Shown piece after piece: positions 34,864 through 47,561 of a stretch of DNA of 64,000 nt. Position numbers and translations under genes: made by a program. This stretch comes from Dichotomocladium elegans (Eukaryota; Mucoromycota; Mucoromycetes; Mucorales; Lichtheimiaceae). The notes under the pieces were generated by a model, which saw only the letters and a list, made by a program, of their open reading frames with translations, searched no databases and was not told the DNA's origin. Every line of letters begins with the position of its first letter. The stretch's first letter is position 1. The stretch spans positions 186,001 through 250,000 of the forward strand of contig JAIXMN010000025.1 in assembly GCA_025716815.1 (NCBI GenBank), written 5' to 3'.

Positions 34864-35729
34864 GTAGGGTAATGGATACGCGTGGTACTCCGTCCGCATC
34901 CAACGTTTCAAATACGAGAGGTATCAGAAGATCAGCACCAAGGCCTCATAATCGATGTGTAGCGTTCGCCTTTGATATTTTTAAGTCTCTCAAATCCTTT
35001 GAGTAGTTGAACCGTAGGTTTAGTCTGGGACCATGATGGATTCTCATCAATACAATTTTTTAAAAAAAAAGATGTTTCTTCATTAAAAATGTCTACACTA
35101 CCATGATAGTATTGGTTTTAAAGCCACCTGAGCACAAGTCCTAATTTGGTAAATAAAAAGGTTCATGCAGATTTCTTGGAATAGCCCATCCCACATTCTC
35201 ATCAGGGGTGGTAAGGGCATCCTATGGTTTGTGAAGCTCCACTATGTATACTCAGGATGGCAATAGCTGAATGATGCTATCAGCTCTTGGCGTCGATAGA
35301 ATGATGAACAAATGGTATCGGCACGGAGGGATAGTAAATGTCATTGAACGAATCCCCACCAATCCGTTTTCAGCGAGACAATACCCTTTTCTTCTCTATA
35401 TCAATCTATATACTACAGAGCACATCTTATTTTTCTTTCAAATCATGAATGGGTGCTTCGCAGCACATCGCATTGTGTGTGTATATCCTTATATTTTCTG
35501 CTATATGACCATGAATTATCACTGCTTTGTTCCAGAACTACGTGATGGTTGGTATGAACCGGACAATTGATCTATCTGCTCGTATTCATCGTCCATGCAT
35601 CTCCCGAAATGGCCGACGGTGGCCCTTGTGCGGTGTTCAAGTTGCTTCTACTTCCTCTTTCCCTCCTCGTCTCGCTGTCGTCGTCTTCTCAAAACGTGAC
35701 ATGCAGCGAAGTTACAGAGACGACCATGG
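34863..35729. other. Intergenic region
   Basis: Region between convergent GPI10 and the LRR gene. It holds AT-rich runs and short chance frames; no gene is seen. Confidence 0.4.
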
Positions 35730-36753
35730 TCATGACAGCTGGTGGTGATGAGACAAGGGTGGTACTGAGGTGTGATTGTGAATCTGAGAAGTATCTCTTT
35801 TATGCCTGATTTTGTCCCAGCAAGGTTGGCTGCATGCTTTGTACAGGAAAGGAACCCGCGCTCTGTTGTAGACGTCAAAATGGCGCTTCAGCAGCAGGCC
35901 AGGATGAAAGAGCGTTGTACCGCAGAATGAGCAGGACGGGGCCAGGTCGGGGTCGGCAATCAAGACCTGCTCGATCATGGATTTGGATAGGATGGAATGG
36001 TGGAGCGCTTCCCTGTCTTCGTCGTCCAGCCGGGTGCCAATCTCCTGGAGGCAGATCGAACGTAGTGACAATAGCGGAGAAAGTTCCTCGATGGAATGCA
36101 GATCAACAGGTACAAAAGGACCCTCTTTTTGCTTCCATTTGAGATCAGCTCTGAACGCATTCTTGTCGATCCATACAGCCACCAGCGGGAGGGCGAGCAA
36201 TTCAGCGGGCAGGCTGGTGAGTTGATTGCCTGTGACATCGAGCACTTTAAGCATTCTCAGGCGGCCCATTTGGGATGGGAGTTCTTTTATGCAATTTTCG
36301 TAGACATAGAGCTCGCGAAGCGACGTGAGTCGGGTGATCTCAGCAGGTATCGACTTGATCCGGTTCTTTCCCACATTCAGCTCTTGAAGCCCTGTTAAAC
36401 GCCAGAGTTCAATCGGCAATACCTCGAGTCTGTTGCCACCGAGGTCGAGCTTTGTGATGTGTGCCAGACGGGGAACAGCAGGTTGTGCAATGCGCTGCGA
36501 GCACGTTGAAATGAGTGAGTCAGAGGAGGAGAAGAAGAAGAAGACGCCTCCCTCAAGTCGAAGGCAAATTGCCAGCTCTGTTCATTACCAAGACACGAAT
36601 CTTGCTGAATGACAGATCAGTGGATATCAAGCTCTGAGTGCCAAGATTCTGTTTTTGATTTGACGTGTCATTTTCACCCGTGTATCTGTAAAAGGACACC
36701 ATGCAGCCATTGTGCAAGTACCAGAGCACGGCAGTCTTGTCGTCTTCTCCCAT
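35730..36753 (-). CDS. Leucine-rich repeat protein with C-terminal Cys motif
   Basis: Two exons in transcript order (36753-36589 and 36494-35730) give 309 residues. About five LRRs run from KLDLGGNRLEVLPIELWRL to VLDVTGNQLTSLPAELLAL, of the plain intracellular type. The C-terminal third has CSFCGTTLFHPG, then RARVPFLYKACSQPCW. This CxxC ... C ... C layout with NRARVP resembles the C-terminus of LRRC58-like proteins, and zinc binding is a reasonable guess. LRRs serve protein binding; the partner is unknown. The first exon (MGEDDKTAVLWYLHNGC) is less certain, since an earlier in-frame ATG exists at 36870. The gene follows CCH1 on the same strand. Confidence 0.7.
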
Positions 36754-36882
36754 GACCTCTTTCTCGCCGTAAAAGGTAATATAAGTGGATCGTAGGAGAT
36801 TAAACGATAAAAGAGTTTTACAAATTACAGGGAAAAAAATAGGTATAGAATTACAGTGGGAAATAAGCAATAGTATATCGTT

Positions 36883-39800
36883 CTATGATTCGTCAGACAA
36901 CATATCTAGAGATACATACCGATAATGAGCACTGAGGAATACACATTCATTTCCAAGCCACATACCAGACCACGAACTCCTGTCCAGTGAGCGCATCAAC
37001 GACTCGGCCAACTCGGACGGGATATGCTGATTGCCGTCGATGAATCGCCAATTATGGCGGACAAGGGTAGGGCTGTGTGGTGAGTTTGTGAATAATCCTC
37101 CGTTCAGAGATATCGTTTCCTCTGGATCACTGGGAGGAAAAGGTGAAGCCTGCGGACTGAGCGTTCCTAGTCCTACGTTAAGTGACTCAACAGCGCCAGC
37201 ACCAACCGGAGAACCGCACTGTGAGTCGAGCGAATGGTTCGACATGGGTGACAGTGGGATATGAAGTGATCCAGGGGACGGAACATAGTCGGAAAATCGG
37301 AGCGGTGACGGAGGAGCATCCTCAATAACAATCGTAGGAACTAGAGCCTTCTGCGTCAATTAAATGAGACTAAATGAACACATTGAGGAACCCTTGCCTG
37401 GTGATCTATGTTTCAGCTGTCTGGACATTGCGGGACTCCTGGGTGAGAGGACTTCTAGAGAAGTATCTAGCTGTAGAGGGCTCTTGGAGCTGATTCCAAG
37501 CTTCCGCATTTCAGCATCATTCTTCTGATGCCACAGGTCCCGAAGGTAGCGTCTTCGTTGTAAAACAGTCAGAAATACACCACGGGCTCGTTCTGTAGCA
37601 TACGCTTTCTTCAACTGATCCAATCTCTCAAGGCGTTCAATCAGTTGGTCAATCCTAGAAAGGCAATCCGGACTGAGCATAAGTATCTTCAACGCGCTCA
37701 AGCCATACACTTACAAGAGTGCCTCCTCAATATCTACAAATCGGTAGGAAAGGATTGTACGAACATCCTCAAACGCAATGCCTTTGGACGTCTCGGCAGC
37801 ACATATTTCGAGATAATACATGTTATACTCTCGTCGGCGCGCGTGCATTTCTTCGGCGTCAAGAGAGTCCAAGCACTTGATGACCTCTTGTATATTATAA
37901 GGAACTCTCATTGGAATGCTAATGAACGACGAGACGCCATTCAGTTTCTCAACGGGCTTTCCTGGCGACCAAACAGGTGACGAAATTCCTGTTTTGCTGA
38001 GCTTCACGAGGTTAGCAATGCTGTGCTTTTCATCGTAGATGTTAATACGAAAACGACCCTTCAAGAGCTAGAGTAGATATCGATTAATCATTGCACACCT
38101 TTTAGAAATCTGATATACCACATTACTCGTAAAAACTTTGCCACGTCGCGCCGCTGAATAAAGCCAGAACCGGACGGATCCACCGCTGACCAAGCCTGCT
38201 TAAAGCTACAGAACGCTTAGGCGTGCATCCATTGACCAACCCAGTTCATACTTACTATCTCAGATCTTCCTTCGTAATAAGCGTAAACCTGGATCGTGCT
38301 TCGTATGCGTACTCAAAATTACTCAAAACAGCCTATATCCACCATCTCCGTGAGCTTATGTTCATATGCAATAGAGCAACCTTACCGCCGTGAATAGGTT
38401 CAAGAAAATATGGGTGCAGATTAGGTACGAAGCGTTAAACAGAAAATATGCCCATCCCGAATATCCACAGTCTGTCTGCAAGTAGTCATCTGACGCTACA
38501 CAGTTGGGTGCTTGCACAGCTGAATCCATCATTATAATATTCTAGACAGAGGTTAAAATAGGTCCCTCAAGTCATCCATCAGATATTCCTTACCCATGCC
38601 TCCCCAGTCGTCGTACGGAGTAGCAACAGGAGAGCACTCCCATAATCGCGAAAATTAGCGTAGTCGTTTGTTTCCAGGCCGTATTTAGTAAGACCAAACA
38701 GCTCCATAAATATCATGGCAAAGAGGCACAAAACGAGCATGAAGACTGCGGAGACACGGATGATTTTAGGGAGAGACATCCTACATAAAACAAGTTATTA
38801 GTCTTTCCGCGTCGACACAGCACACAGTTGCTGGTTACCTGACAGTGTGATAGAGAGTCTGCAAGGAGTCAATATTTTCACCCAGACGAAATGCCGCAAG
38901 TACAAGGCAATATCTCTCCAGTCGAAGTGTCCAGAGCTACGCTTTCTTTGATTAGATAAACAGATGTATGCACAAAAGGACCGACTCATATTACATCAGG
39001 TAGAGCAAATCTCAGGAGCTGGAGAATAAAGGCGCTCAGTGCAATAAAAACATCGTACCAGTTCCATTTGCTTCGGCTCCACTAGTAGATACTAATGTCA
39101 AAAGAACACATGCTTATATATTAGGCTGCATCAACCCACCTTCCTGAATCCTAAGCCGATTAGTTTCACAGCTGATTCGATAATGTACACAGCAATGAAG
39201 AACACGAAGAGATAATCTATTTTCCAATGAAATGAGTAAAAATGTGTTATCGGATCCGACCTATTGACTAGTTTCACCTTGCAGGGAAGTCAGCCAAGGA
39301 GGCTGGTTCTGGTACTCAGTCGCAATAACACAGACGTTCAGGATCACAAATGTCAACATAATCCTATTGAACGGACCACGCTTATTAGCCACTAGCTGGT
39401 GGCAGAGACGTCCAAGCTTGTGCTTCGGTATCCGGGCTTTAGGAGTAGGTCGAATCTCGGCCAATTGACGTCGCAAGTCTGCGTATTGTCGTTGTTTGGT
39501 TGTCATAGTTGTGATGCCAGCACGTTGTTTGAATTTTTCAATGATGACCTGGCAAACCGATCAATTCCATTTCTATATGTATTTATAACGCCTTGATGTC
39601 CTTGTTCTATAACTTACACCAACAAAAAGCTGCAGCGTGCCATGCGAGATCACCATAAATATTACATAAAAGATGGAATGATACGCCGACGGTGAATCCC
39701 AGCTAAACTTCGGTTGCAAGCCAGGATAAGGAGGAGCACTCATTGCATAGAAGAGGGAATCGATCTATCAGCATGACTATCAGAAATGAGCTCTTTTTTT

Positions 39801-42800
39801 TTTCTTGATTTAAGCCATCTTACCCATCCTTCTGTAGATGATATTGCAAAAAGGTGTGCAAGGGCAGTAGGAAAGTTATCATAGCTATACATGCCTTCTT
39901 GCGGGATGGCCCACACTCTAGGCTGAAGAATGGGAATCAACCTGTCGCTACCTACATCGTTCAGGAACTCGCCAGTACATTCGGAACGCCTCGACACGGA
40001 CTGGTCATTGCAAGTAAACATCCGACCACTTAGAATGTTGACACCGTAGATTGAAAAAAAGACCATCACCAGAAAGACAAGGAGTAACGAATCCATCATG
40101 TATGGGAAAGCATGGAAAAGGTCGATAAATACGTCCCGCATTCCACTAAAATACCTGATTAAGCGCAGGATACGGAGACTCCGTACAGTTCCAAGGACGC
40201 GAGTGATATCACTACTTTCGGTGAAGGTTGCGGCTAAATTAAGGAAGACCACGGTGAAGTCAAGTCGATTCCAGGGATTGCGTAAGAAAGCATTGGGAGG
40301 AAGGATAAACCCATCAGCGACCACGCGTATGCCGATTTCAGTTACGAATATGATAGTTAATGCTAGATCTACTGTTCCATAAACGGACTGATGGAATGAA
40401 TCTTGTCGCATAATCCGCGTCGATGGTTCGTCAAAAATCACCATAAATGTACTCGCGAGAACGCAGGCCATGATAAGCCAATTGAAGATGTTCTGTCTCT
40501 CTGAGCGGCCATCTGCAGTAGAGCCCGCAAGGGATTTGCAGAACAACCGGAAACGGTTGTTTGGTGAGAAGATAAAGAGTGATTTCGAAGATGGCATATC
40601 CGCAACCTGAGCTTCACGGTTCTCTTCCTGGACTATTAGTTCATAGTCGTCTGTTTGATCCTGGAAAATCTGGTCCACGGCATTCGCTTCTGTGCTGCAG
40701 TTCATCCGATTAGACTCCACGTCTAGCTGCTGCCTTGATTGACCTTACTGTTTTTTCGTCGACGTTCTCTTCATACTTAGGCATTGCATCCATCGATCGA
40801 TGTATCCAGAGCGCGGTTTGATATTTATTGGTTCAGCTCCTGTGCGTGCATCGTCTTGGGCATGGTGGTTGTTGCCCACCAAAATGTCAATCAAGTCATC
40901 CTTACTTATAGACGCAGTCAGCATCGTTGGTAATCGAGGTATATCCACTTGTTTTTTCGCAGAAGTGAAATAGAGCAAACCCACGAATCTAATCCATGAG
41001 TCATTAACCATTTGATCGTATATTTTCTCGAGGAAAATTGGGTACCTATGGATCAAACTCTGTGCACGGTGTGTCACATGGGTGTTGCGCTTTTGGATGA
41101 ACTGTCCGATTTGGTACCGCTTAATATCTTCGTCTTCCAGCTCAAAATTCTCCAGAATCACCGCAATGTAGAGACCAGACATCACATCTACATCAACAGG
41201 TAAAACAAGGTGAGTGGTTAACCGAAAATAGTTGAGATGGCATACATCTGGCAAACGCAAAGTAAACACTGGTGATAATTGCAGCATAAGAAGCAGCAAA
41301 TCGATATTGACTCTCCATAGCGTTGTACAAAAAGTTCTAAGGGAGGGATATTAGATGTCGATAAAGGAATTAATCGAACATCTACTTACAGTCCATGTCT
41401 CACTAGTGTAGAGCTACAGCAATGGTTTGCCCATCAGCGATCAATTGTCCTTCTTTCTTTTTAGCAAGCTAAATTTAATCTGAACCTACCATAATCAAAG
41501 TCAGGTAGGACTGCCAAAATGTATCACACCGCAGTGTAGGTTCGTCGTAGCCGATGAAAGTAAAATCGCCACCAAATAGTTGCATGAATATCGGTGCGAA
41601 TAGCGCGGAGAATAATAATAGAAAAGAAACAACGTAGGCTACTCCTTCCCCTGTTCCAAGCGCAACCGCCTGGAATGCTCCTGGTAAATAATAGGACTTG
41701 TTACTACGAAGCTGAAGTCTCTTACCAATAGATGTCTGACTCGCGGGATGCATAGGAATAGCCGATATATTCGAAGGCATTGGAAGATAGTCAAATATTT
41801 GTAAGCGTACATATCTTGGATCATCGGAAGCTGGATCACGCATGTCACAATAACCAGGAAAAGATCAAACTTATTCTTCAGTGATGCCCAGAAATGGAGC
41901 CAGCTAGTCGAGCCAATTATTCGAGCGAAGATCTCGAGAGCAAACAGGAAGGTGAACGCAGTCTCGGCATTATCTAAACGAAGGATCATTATCAGCGTAT
42001 CATCTCTGCGGGGGACACCGCTTACCAATTATTTCAAGAGTATCATCGCTTGCATTTACAGATCTTCCGCACATGAAAGCCATATCCAGAGCCACAAGAG
42101 ATCCTCCGAGGTAGAAGAAGGCTTTGCTTTTCGCGAGTTTTATGAAGATTCGTTTTACACGGCGGGAGTTATTTTCTTCAATGGACTTTGGGTCTTCGTA
42201 TCGCCAGATCAACTCTTCCTCGTCATTCTGATCAATTCGAAGCACTCGCGTGCGCTTCTTCTTGCCTGTAAATGCACTAATGCGGTGAGCTGCCTTCACT
42301 CGAGAAAAGCCAGACGTGATCACAGCTAATGGAGAAGCATGTTAGTCTTGAATAAAACAGTTTATCTTATTGCGATGTTCACCAATAATCATGAAGACCA
42401 ATATGAAGCTGAGAAAGTACGCCACAAGGCAATAGAATAAGGCCGTGACCCTAGAATCTGCGCTTTGATTTTGATACATGATTGGTGCCCATAATTCAAG
42501 GGACACTGTGGTATAAACTGTTAAAAGCGCAAAATATATCGTATCGAAATTGACGAAGCCATAGTTTGGGTTGTTGGCTTGTAGCTCAAGACATATCTGA
42601 TTATTTGCGCAGATATATCCGTCATATCCGGGGTAGCTATGTTCGCCAGTAACAGGATTATAAGCCCCAATAACTTCAGAGCCGTTGTAATATCCGGTAC
42701 AAAAAAGGGGCGGATCTACGATCATCTCTATAGCACATGCGTTAGATTTTTCTACCCAAGATAGCTGCAGGATTATGATGGTTCCTACGTTCACCACTTG

Positions 42801-44898
42801 GGCCGATGGCAAAACACCGTCTTGAAAATACCCCGTTGAATGAAATAAGGCCGATGAGCGCAAAAAGCACGAAGAAAAAGAAAATAAAGCCCGTCACTTC
42901 TTTGAGCATGTCCCAGCTGATCAATAATGACCTCAAAATATTCTACGTCCACTCAAAATCAGCAATACTTTTCAGAGACTTTTCATTCCAAATGGTCTTA
43001 CCGATATGCCCTTGAAAAATACGGCTAGACGTAAAGGACGCATGGCCGCAAGCGCTTTGAATAATGAACAATATGGATAAGCATTAACCATCAGCCCTAA
43101 ATCGATCCAGTAGGACGAGAGAGCGACGACATCCATCCAATTCGCAAATCCGCTCAAATAGGCACGATGCGTAAATTGTATTTTCTGTGGTTCTGCGCTG
43201 TTTCCTTGGTCACCTTCTACTGGTCTCGTACTCCTTCCGGGTATAATGCGTCTAATGATGTGTTGGTGAAAAGGTCGTTTTTCAGCCGAATAAGAAGGGT
43301 GGATCCATAACCCGTACACGATAATTTTGCATATCGCCTCAAGGCTATTGTTCCGTTAATATAGACGCTATGTTATTTCCAGAAAAGAACTCACGTATAG
43401 ATCATCTGTATGCAGAGGATGGGGTAATGGGTCCATTGTGCACCAAACACAGTCTTCTGCGAGTTTTCGTATATTGGAACGCAGACCAACAATAGATAAT
43501 GTATAATCATGAGGATCATGAGAGACCCTTCGACCAGCCTGGCATAGTGCACACACTGTAAGGTGATTGTCGTTATATAATATCACGCCGAGCTACGAAC
43601 CTCGATCGCATAACATATTTCCATATGTAACGACGTATAGGATTATGTGGTGCAAATACGAAAAGGCTGTTTCCTGCTAGCGGAATTTGTATGCGGGGTG
43701 TTGCTGCATGGTCTTCTACTGGTTCGGAGAAAACAGTTGCTTTCGATTCCGGCTGGCCGGAGCCTTGCTTTGCCGTCGATGAAAATTCAGAATAAAGTGA
43801 TCGGCACTCCGACCGCTCGAGATATGGCGGTTCGATAACTGACAGCCGTCTACTGGCAATTGAGCGCTTATCACACGGTGTCGAAAGGCCCGTGTGTCTA
43901 TCGGTGTCGTTGGCGTATATCGAAACAATATCAGTAGCTTGAGCTCCCCGACGAGAGAACGATGGGTGCCTAGACGTCTCTTCAGGTCGTATTAATAATG
44001 CGTCGTCCGGCTCTTCGGGACCGCGCAAGTTGACAACCCGTGATGCAGCGTCAGAAAAGTGGGCGAGGAAACGCTGGAAACCGTGCGGATGGGAACTATT
44101 GGAAGGATCATTGATTGGAAATGGCTGGTAGCTGTAAGGAGGAGGTTGTGGATGAGGATATCGAGAGTAGAATAGTTGTTTTTCATTGTAGGGCTGTGCG
44201 TTGCTTTTATTGATGGATGATCCTGATTGAGATGTCGCAGCTGTTGAAGCTCCTGAGAGCATCATAACCATATGGTCTTTGATTGATCCCGAATGCCCCG
44301 TTGATTTGAGATCAAGGTCGTATGTCCACGAGAAGTATTCATTCACTTGCGGTGATGGTGGGGGAGATTTCTGCGTGATCTTCGGGATATTGTTTTCCAT
44401 GATTGAAGTGATATTAGTGGAGATAGAAGGACGTGCTGAGTGCCTACGATGGCGAAGGTTGGACGAGTCGAAAGTGTTGGTTTGAGTATTGGCCGAAGGT
44501 GTGGATATGCCTAGTCCTGCAGTAATCCTTTCGTCCATTACAATATTGCTGTCTGCATTAAAGGTCATTATGGGTGGCGGCTGTGGTGACATTCCCTCGT
44601 CATGCTTTTTTTTGTTGCCATCGTGGAGCAGGCGATCAAGCTTGTTCTTTCTTCGTAGGATATCTCGAGTGAGAGGTAGAGGAGCTGGGGACGGAGGTGG
44701 TGGTGTATGATTGAGTGTCGGATGCAGGGAGTTAGGTGAATGAGGTGGATATGGCAACTGTTGCTGGACACTCGTTGATGAATGGGAATGGTCGTCTTGA
44801 GCGTCGGTAAAGGTGATCTGCGGTACTGGTGGTGAGCTGGGTGCCCCATGTCTCGATCCCCTAGCGTGCCCTTTCGGTTCACACTCGGGATCAGGCAT
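36883..44898 (-). CDS. CCH1: Voltage-gated calcium channel alpha subunit CCH1
   Basis: A many-exon gene (first exon 44898-43597, 434 codons; exons 43555-43395 and 43344-43002 follow). It encodes four ion-transport repeats with six helices each. Repeat I lies at about 43600-42340, II at 42330-41150, III at 40570-39750 and IV at 39440-38500. Arg-rich S4 helices are visible, for example AMRPLRLAVFFKGIS and LGTVRSLRILRLIRYFSG. Pore-loop acidic residues are in TVSLELW, TSETWT, STEGW and TTGEAW, giving four glutamates. The 430-residue N-terminus is disordered and proline-rich; the C-terminus (38065-36883) contains RINIYDEKHSIANLVKL and a serine-rich tail. Cch1 with Mid1 forms the high-affinity calcium influx channel of the fungal plasma membrane. 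Internal exon ends were not all fixed by eye; at 42760-42820 two donors and acceptors compete. Confidence 0.9.
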
Positions 44899-45484
44899 TG
44901 TAAAGGGTTCAGGTAGGGAGCGCGGCTAAAAAAGGTCTTATCCAGAAACCATAGTTATTTTCAAAACCGAGGAGGGTGTTCCTTTGTTCTAAAGTAACAT
45001 TTCAGGCACAGTCACTGATTAGATACATGACGAAATCAAAAAGTACGTGCATTTCCATGCTTCTGCGCTCAGCCAACTCCTGCCATTAGCCATACTGCAT
45101 GCCCCTCCCCGGAAGTTTTAGATGCGTTTCTCCTTTATATGTCAAAAGTGTTAGTTATCGCGCTGTGCATCAAGTAGATACACGGTCCCAAAAAAATACG
45201 AATTATAAGTAATGGTACGGCATAGCATCTTATCTTGTAATAATGTCCGCATTCCTCCTACCTCCATAAGCAATCAGATCTAGTGTATATAAAGTAGCTA
45301 GCCAGATCTGTTTCGTTTCTCTTCTGGTACATAACGCTATCGATGAAGAAGACCAGGTTGCTTCACTATATTCATCTATCGGATTTTTACGGACAAGATA
45401 GCTCAGTCCTGGAAGGAAGCATCCTATGCACTTATCTTTCTTCTCATACCGCTAAATGACTGTAACGTATGCTGTTATCTATTA
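44899..45484. other. CCH1 upstream region
   Basis: No gene is seen. Contains AT-rich sequence; a tatataaag motif near 45285 is too far upstream to be assigned. Confidence 0.4.
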
Positions 45485-45486
45485 TA

Positions 45487-47300
45487 CACTATTGTTCAAA
45501 ATCATAGTCGCACCCTGCCAGTTCTGAAGTCGCAGGAGCGCAAAACTACAGATCGCATTTTGCCCAGAAATCTTTACGGAAAGTGTCGCAAAAGAAGCTT
45601 TCTCTTTTATACATTTTTCCATTCTGAAATGAGCAACCTATTTTTCTATCAAGACGCCCAAGGTCATGTCATTGATGAGCGTGGCTGTCCTGAACCTACG
45701 GACTATGCCCATTGATGAGGAAATGTACTCACTTCACTCCGTTTGTTCTCACACTGAATATCTGCGTAGCATATCGTGCAAAGATAACCCTTAGCTTACT
45801 CTCTCTCACATTCCCCAGCGAAAGAATACAGACATACGGATGAAAAAAGCGGGGATCAAGCGCAGTTACACAGCATGCACTGACCAAGGCGAGGTCTGAT
45901 TTTTCAAACAGACGTTTGAGAAGATCTTGAGTTCATCAGCTGCTAGGACTCCATATTCGTTCAGCCTAGCAATGGGCATTATAGTACCAGAAGGACCCTG
46001 ACATAATCTTTAAGAAACTTAACGCGGGAGGGATCGTTCGCGCATTCTCACTGAAGAGCATAAGCGCATTATTTTAGAATGCGTTGATGAAGACCCATCC
46101 ACTGTCCTAGAGTAACTGCTCCAACGATTTGAGTGACTCAAAGCATCTAAAACAACGCCCCATCGATTTATGAAAAACGAATGCAACTTGTCATTGAAAA
46201 TGGTTCGGTTTCAGCCTATAGACAGGAATAGTGCTGCGAAGATCCAAGAGCGCCTTGACTGAATACGCAGATGGGATAGGACCGACATCGACTTCAAAAA
46301 GCTGCGTTTCTCTTTGATGAGTCTGGATTCCATATTGACATGAAATGCAGTATGGCGTGGTCCAAGAAAGGGACCCCCGCAGTCATTACAGTACCAAAGA
46401 CAACCACAATCGTCGGAGCAATCTCAGCATCAGGCATCCTTCAATGTAGCTTGAGACTCCCGCAGCCAGCAATCAAGAAAAGAAGAGGGCAGATCAATTT
46501 GAAGTTGCGAGCAGAGGAATTGCAACTGTACATCATCTCAGCTTCCTTAAGGTAACAATGGACGAGATGGATATGTATGAACATATGAAGGGCCATTATT
46601 TGGTAATGGATAATGCACCTATCCATACGGCTCAGGATATTGCTGAATACATCGAGTCTCGAGGATATCGATATGCTTATCTTCCACCATACTCGCCAGA
46701 AGTCAATCCTATTGAGCAGTTTTGGTCAGTGGTCAAGAGCAAAGTTAAATGTAATAGGTTCTTGGAAAGCGAGACGTTGATAACACAGATCAGCGAGGCA
46801 TCCAATAGCTTAAAGCTGAGCGATTTCGAAGGTTTCGTTTATAATTCTCATATGTGCTTAGTTAACTGCCGCTGTATCTACTGCAGCGTCGTTTATCACA
46901 AAGAATTTTCTTTGCTCCTCCTTGATTTCCTATAAATAATGGATAGCCGAGGAATCTCCTTTCTCCATCAACTTCATCCCGACCCTCTCTTGCATGGTCT
47001 TATCCGGTATGATCGCTATAATATCAAATTATTTTATTGCAACTAACATCCACTGTCCTTTATAGATAAACCAATCGTACCCGTGCTTGATCAGCCATAG
47101 AAGACAGGAGTTCCTGAACACCCTTCCGCTCCTTTCCTCCACCGCCGCTTGTCTCTTCTGGCGTGCTGGCTCTCTCGTCCCGTCTCTCCGTCCCGGTTAT
47201 TGCCGGGACTACCCCGGATAACTCCTGGGTCCTTCGGGGCCCTTGAGTGTAAGTTAAAGCGTATGGAGGAGTAGTGTTTTCTGTTGACTAACAGGGTTTA
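45487..47300 (+). mobile_element. Tc1/mariner-like element relic, copy 4 (longest)
   Basis: The 5' end may be cactattgttcaaaatc at 45487, directly after a TA. A transposase start is visible at 45629 (MSNLFFYQDAQGHVIDERG), stopping after about 28 codons. Fragments of the DNA-binding part follow (RSRILTEEHKR, then VDEDPSTVLE). The catalytic core is in two open frames: 46340-46555 (MAWSKKGTPAVITVPKT, GAISASGILQCSLRL) and 46558-46935. The second has VMDNAPIHTA with the second catalytic Asp and LPPYSPEVNPIEQFW leading to the last acidic residue. Stops and frameshifts separate the parts. The 3' end carries ttttctgttgactaac, also at the end of copy 1. Confidence 0.75.
46558..46935 (+). pseudogene. 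C-terminal DDE fragment of Tc1/mariner transposase
   Basis: This 125-residue open frame has YLVMDNAPIHTAQDIAEYIE, LPPYSPEVNPIEQFWSVVKS and the family end helix ITQISEASNSLK. It is the best-preserved transposase piece in the window and is out of frame with the core segment just upstream, so the gene is broken. Confidence 0.75.
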
Positions 47301-47561
47301 ATCCATGGATGCGAAATCTTTTTACCTATTGATACGACAAGTTTATATAATTCTATGTGACATTTTTCTTGTCATGTTTACGACATTTATTTTTGAAAAT
47401 AAAGTATAGAAACGTACAGTAAATGCTCGCGGGCCTTGGGCTTTCCTCCTCAAGCCCTCGGATTGGCCCGTCGGACTCCAAGTTGGTCACAATGCTGATG
47501 AACGAACCAAATTTGCCACGTTTCTGCACATATCCTTCTCGTTGTATCATTCGTTTCTGAA

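Noticed and set aside
35480..35500. Second U12-like donor (atatccttat)
   Set aside because: Lies outside any gene and has no matching branch site or acceptor.
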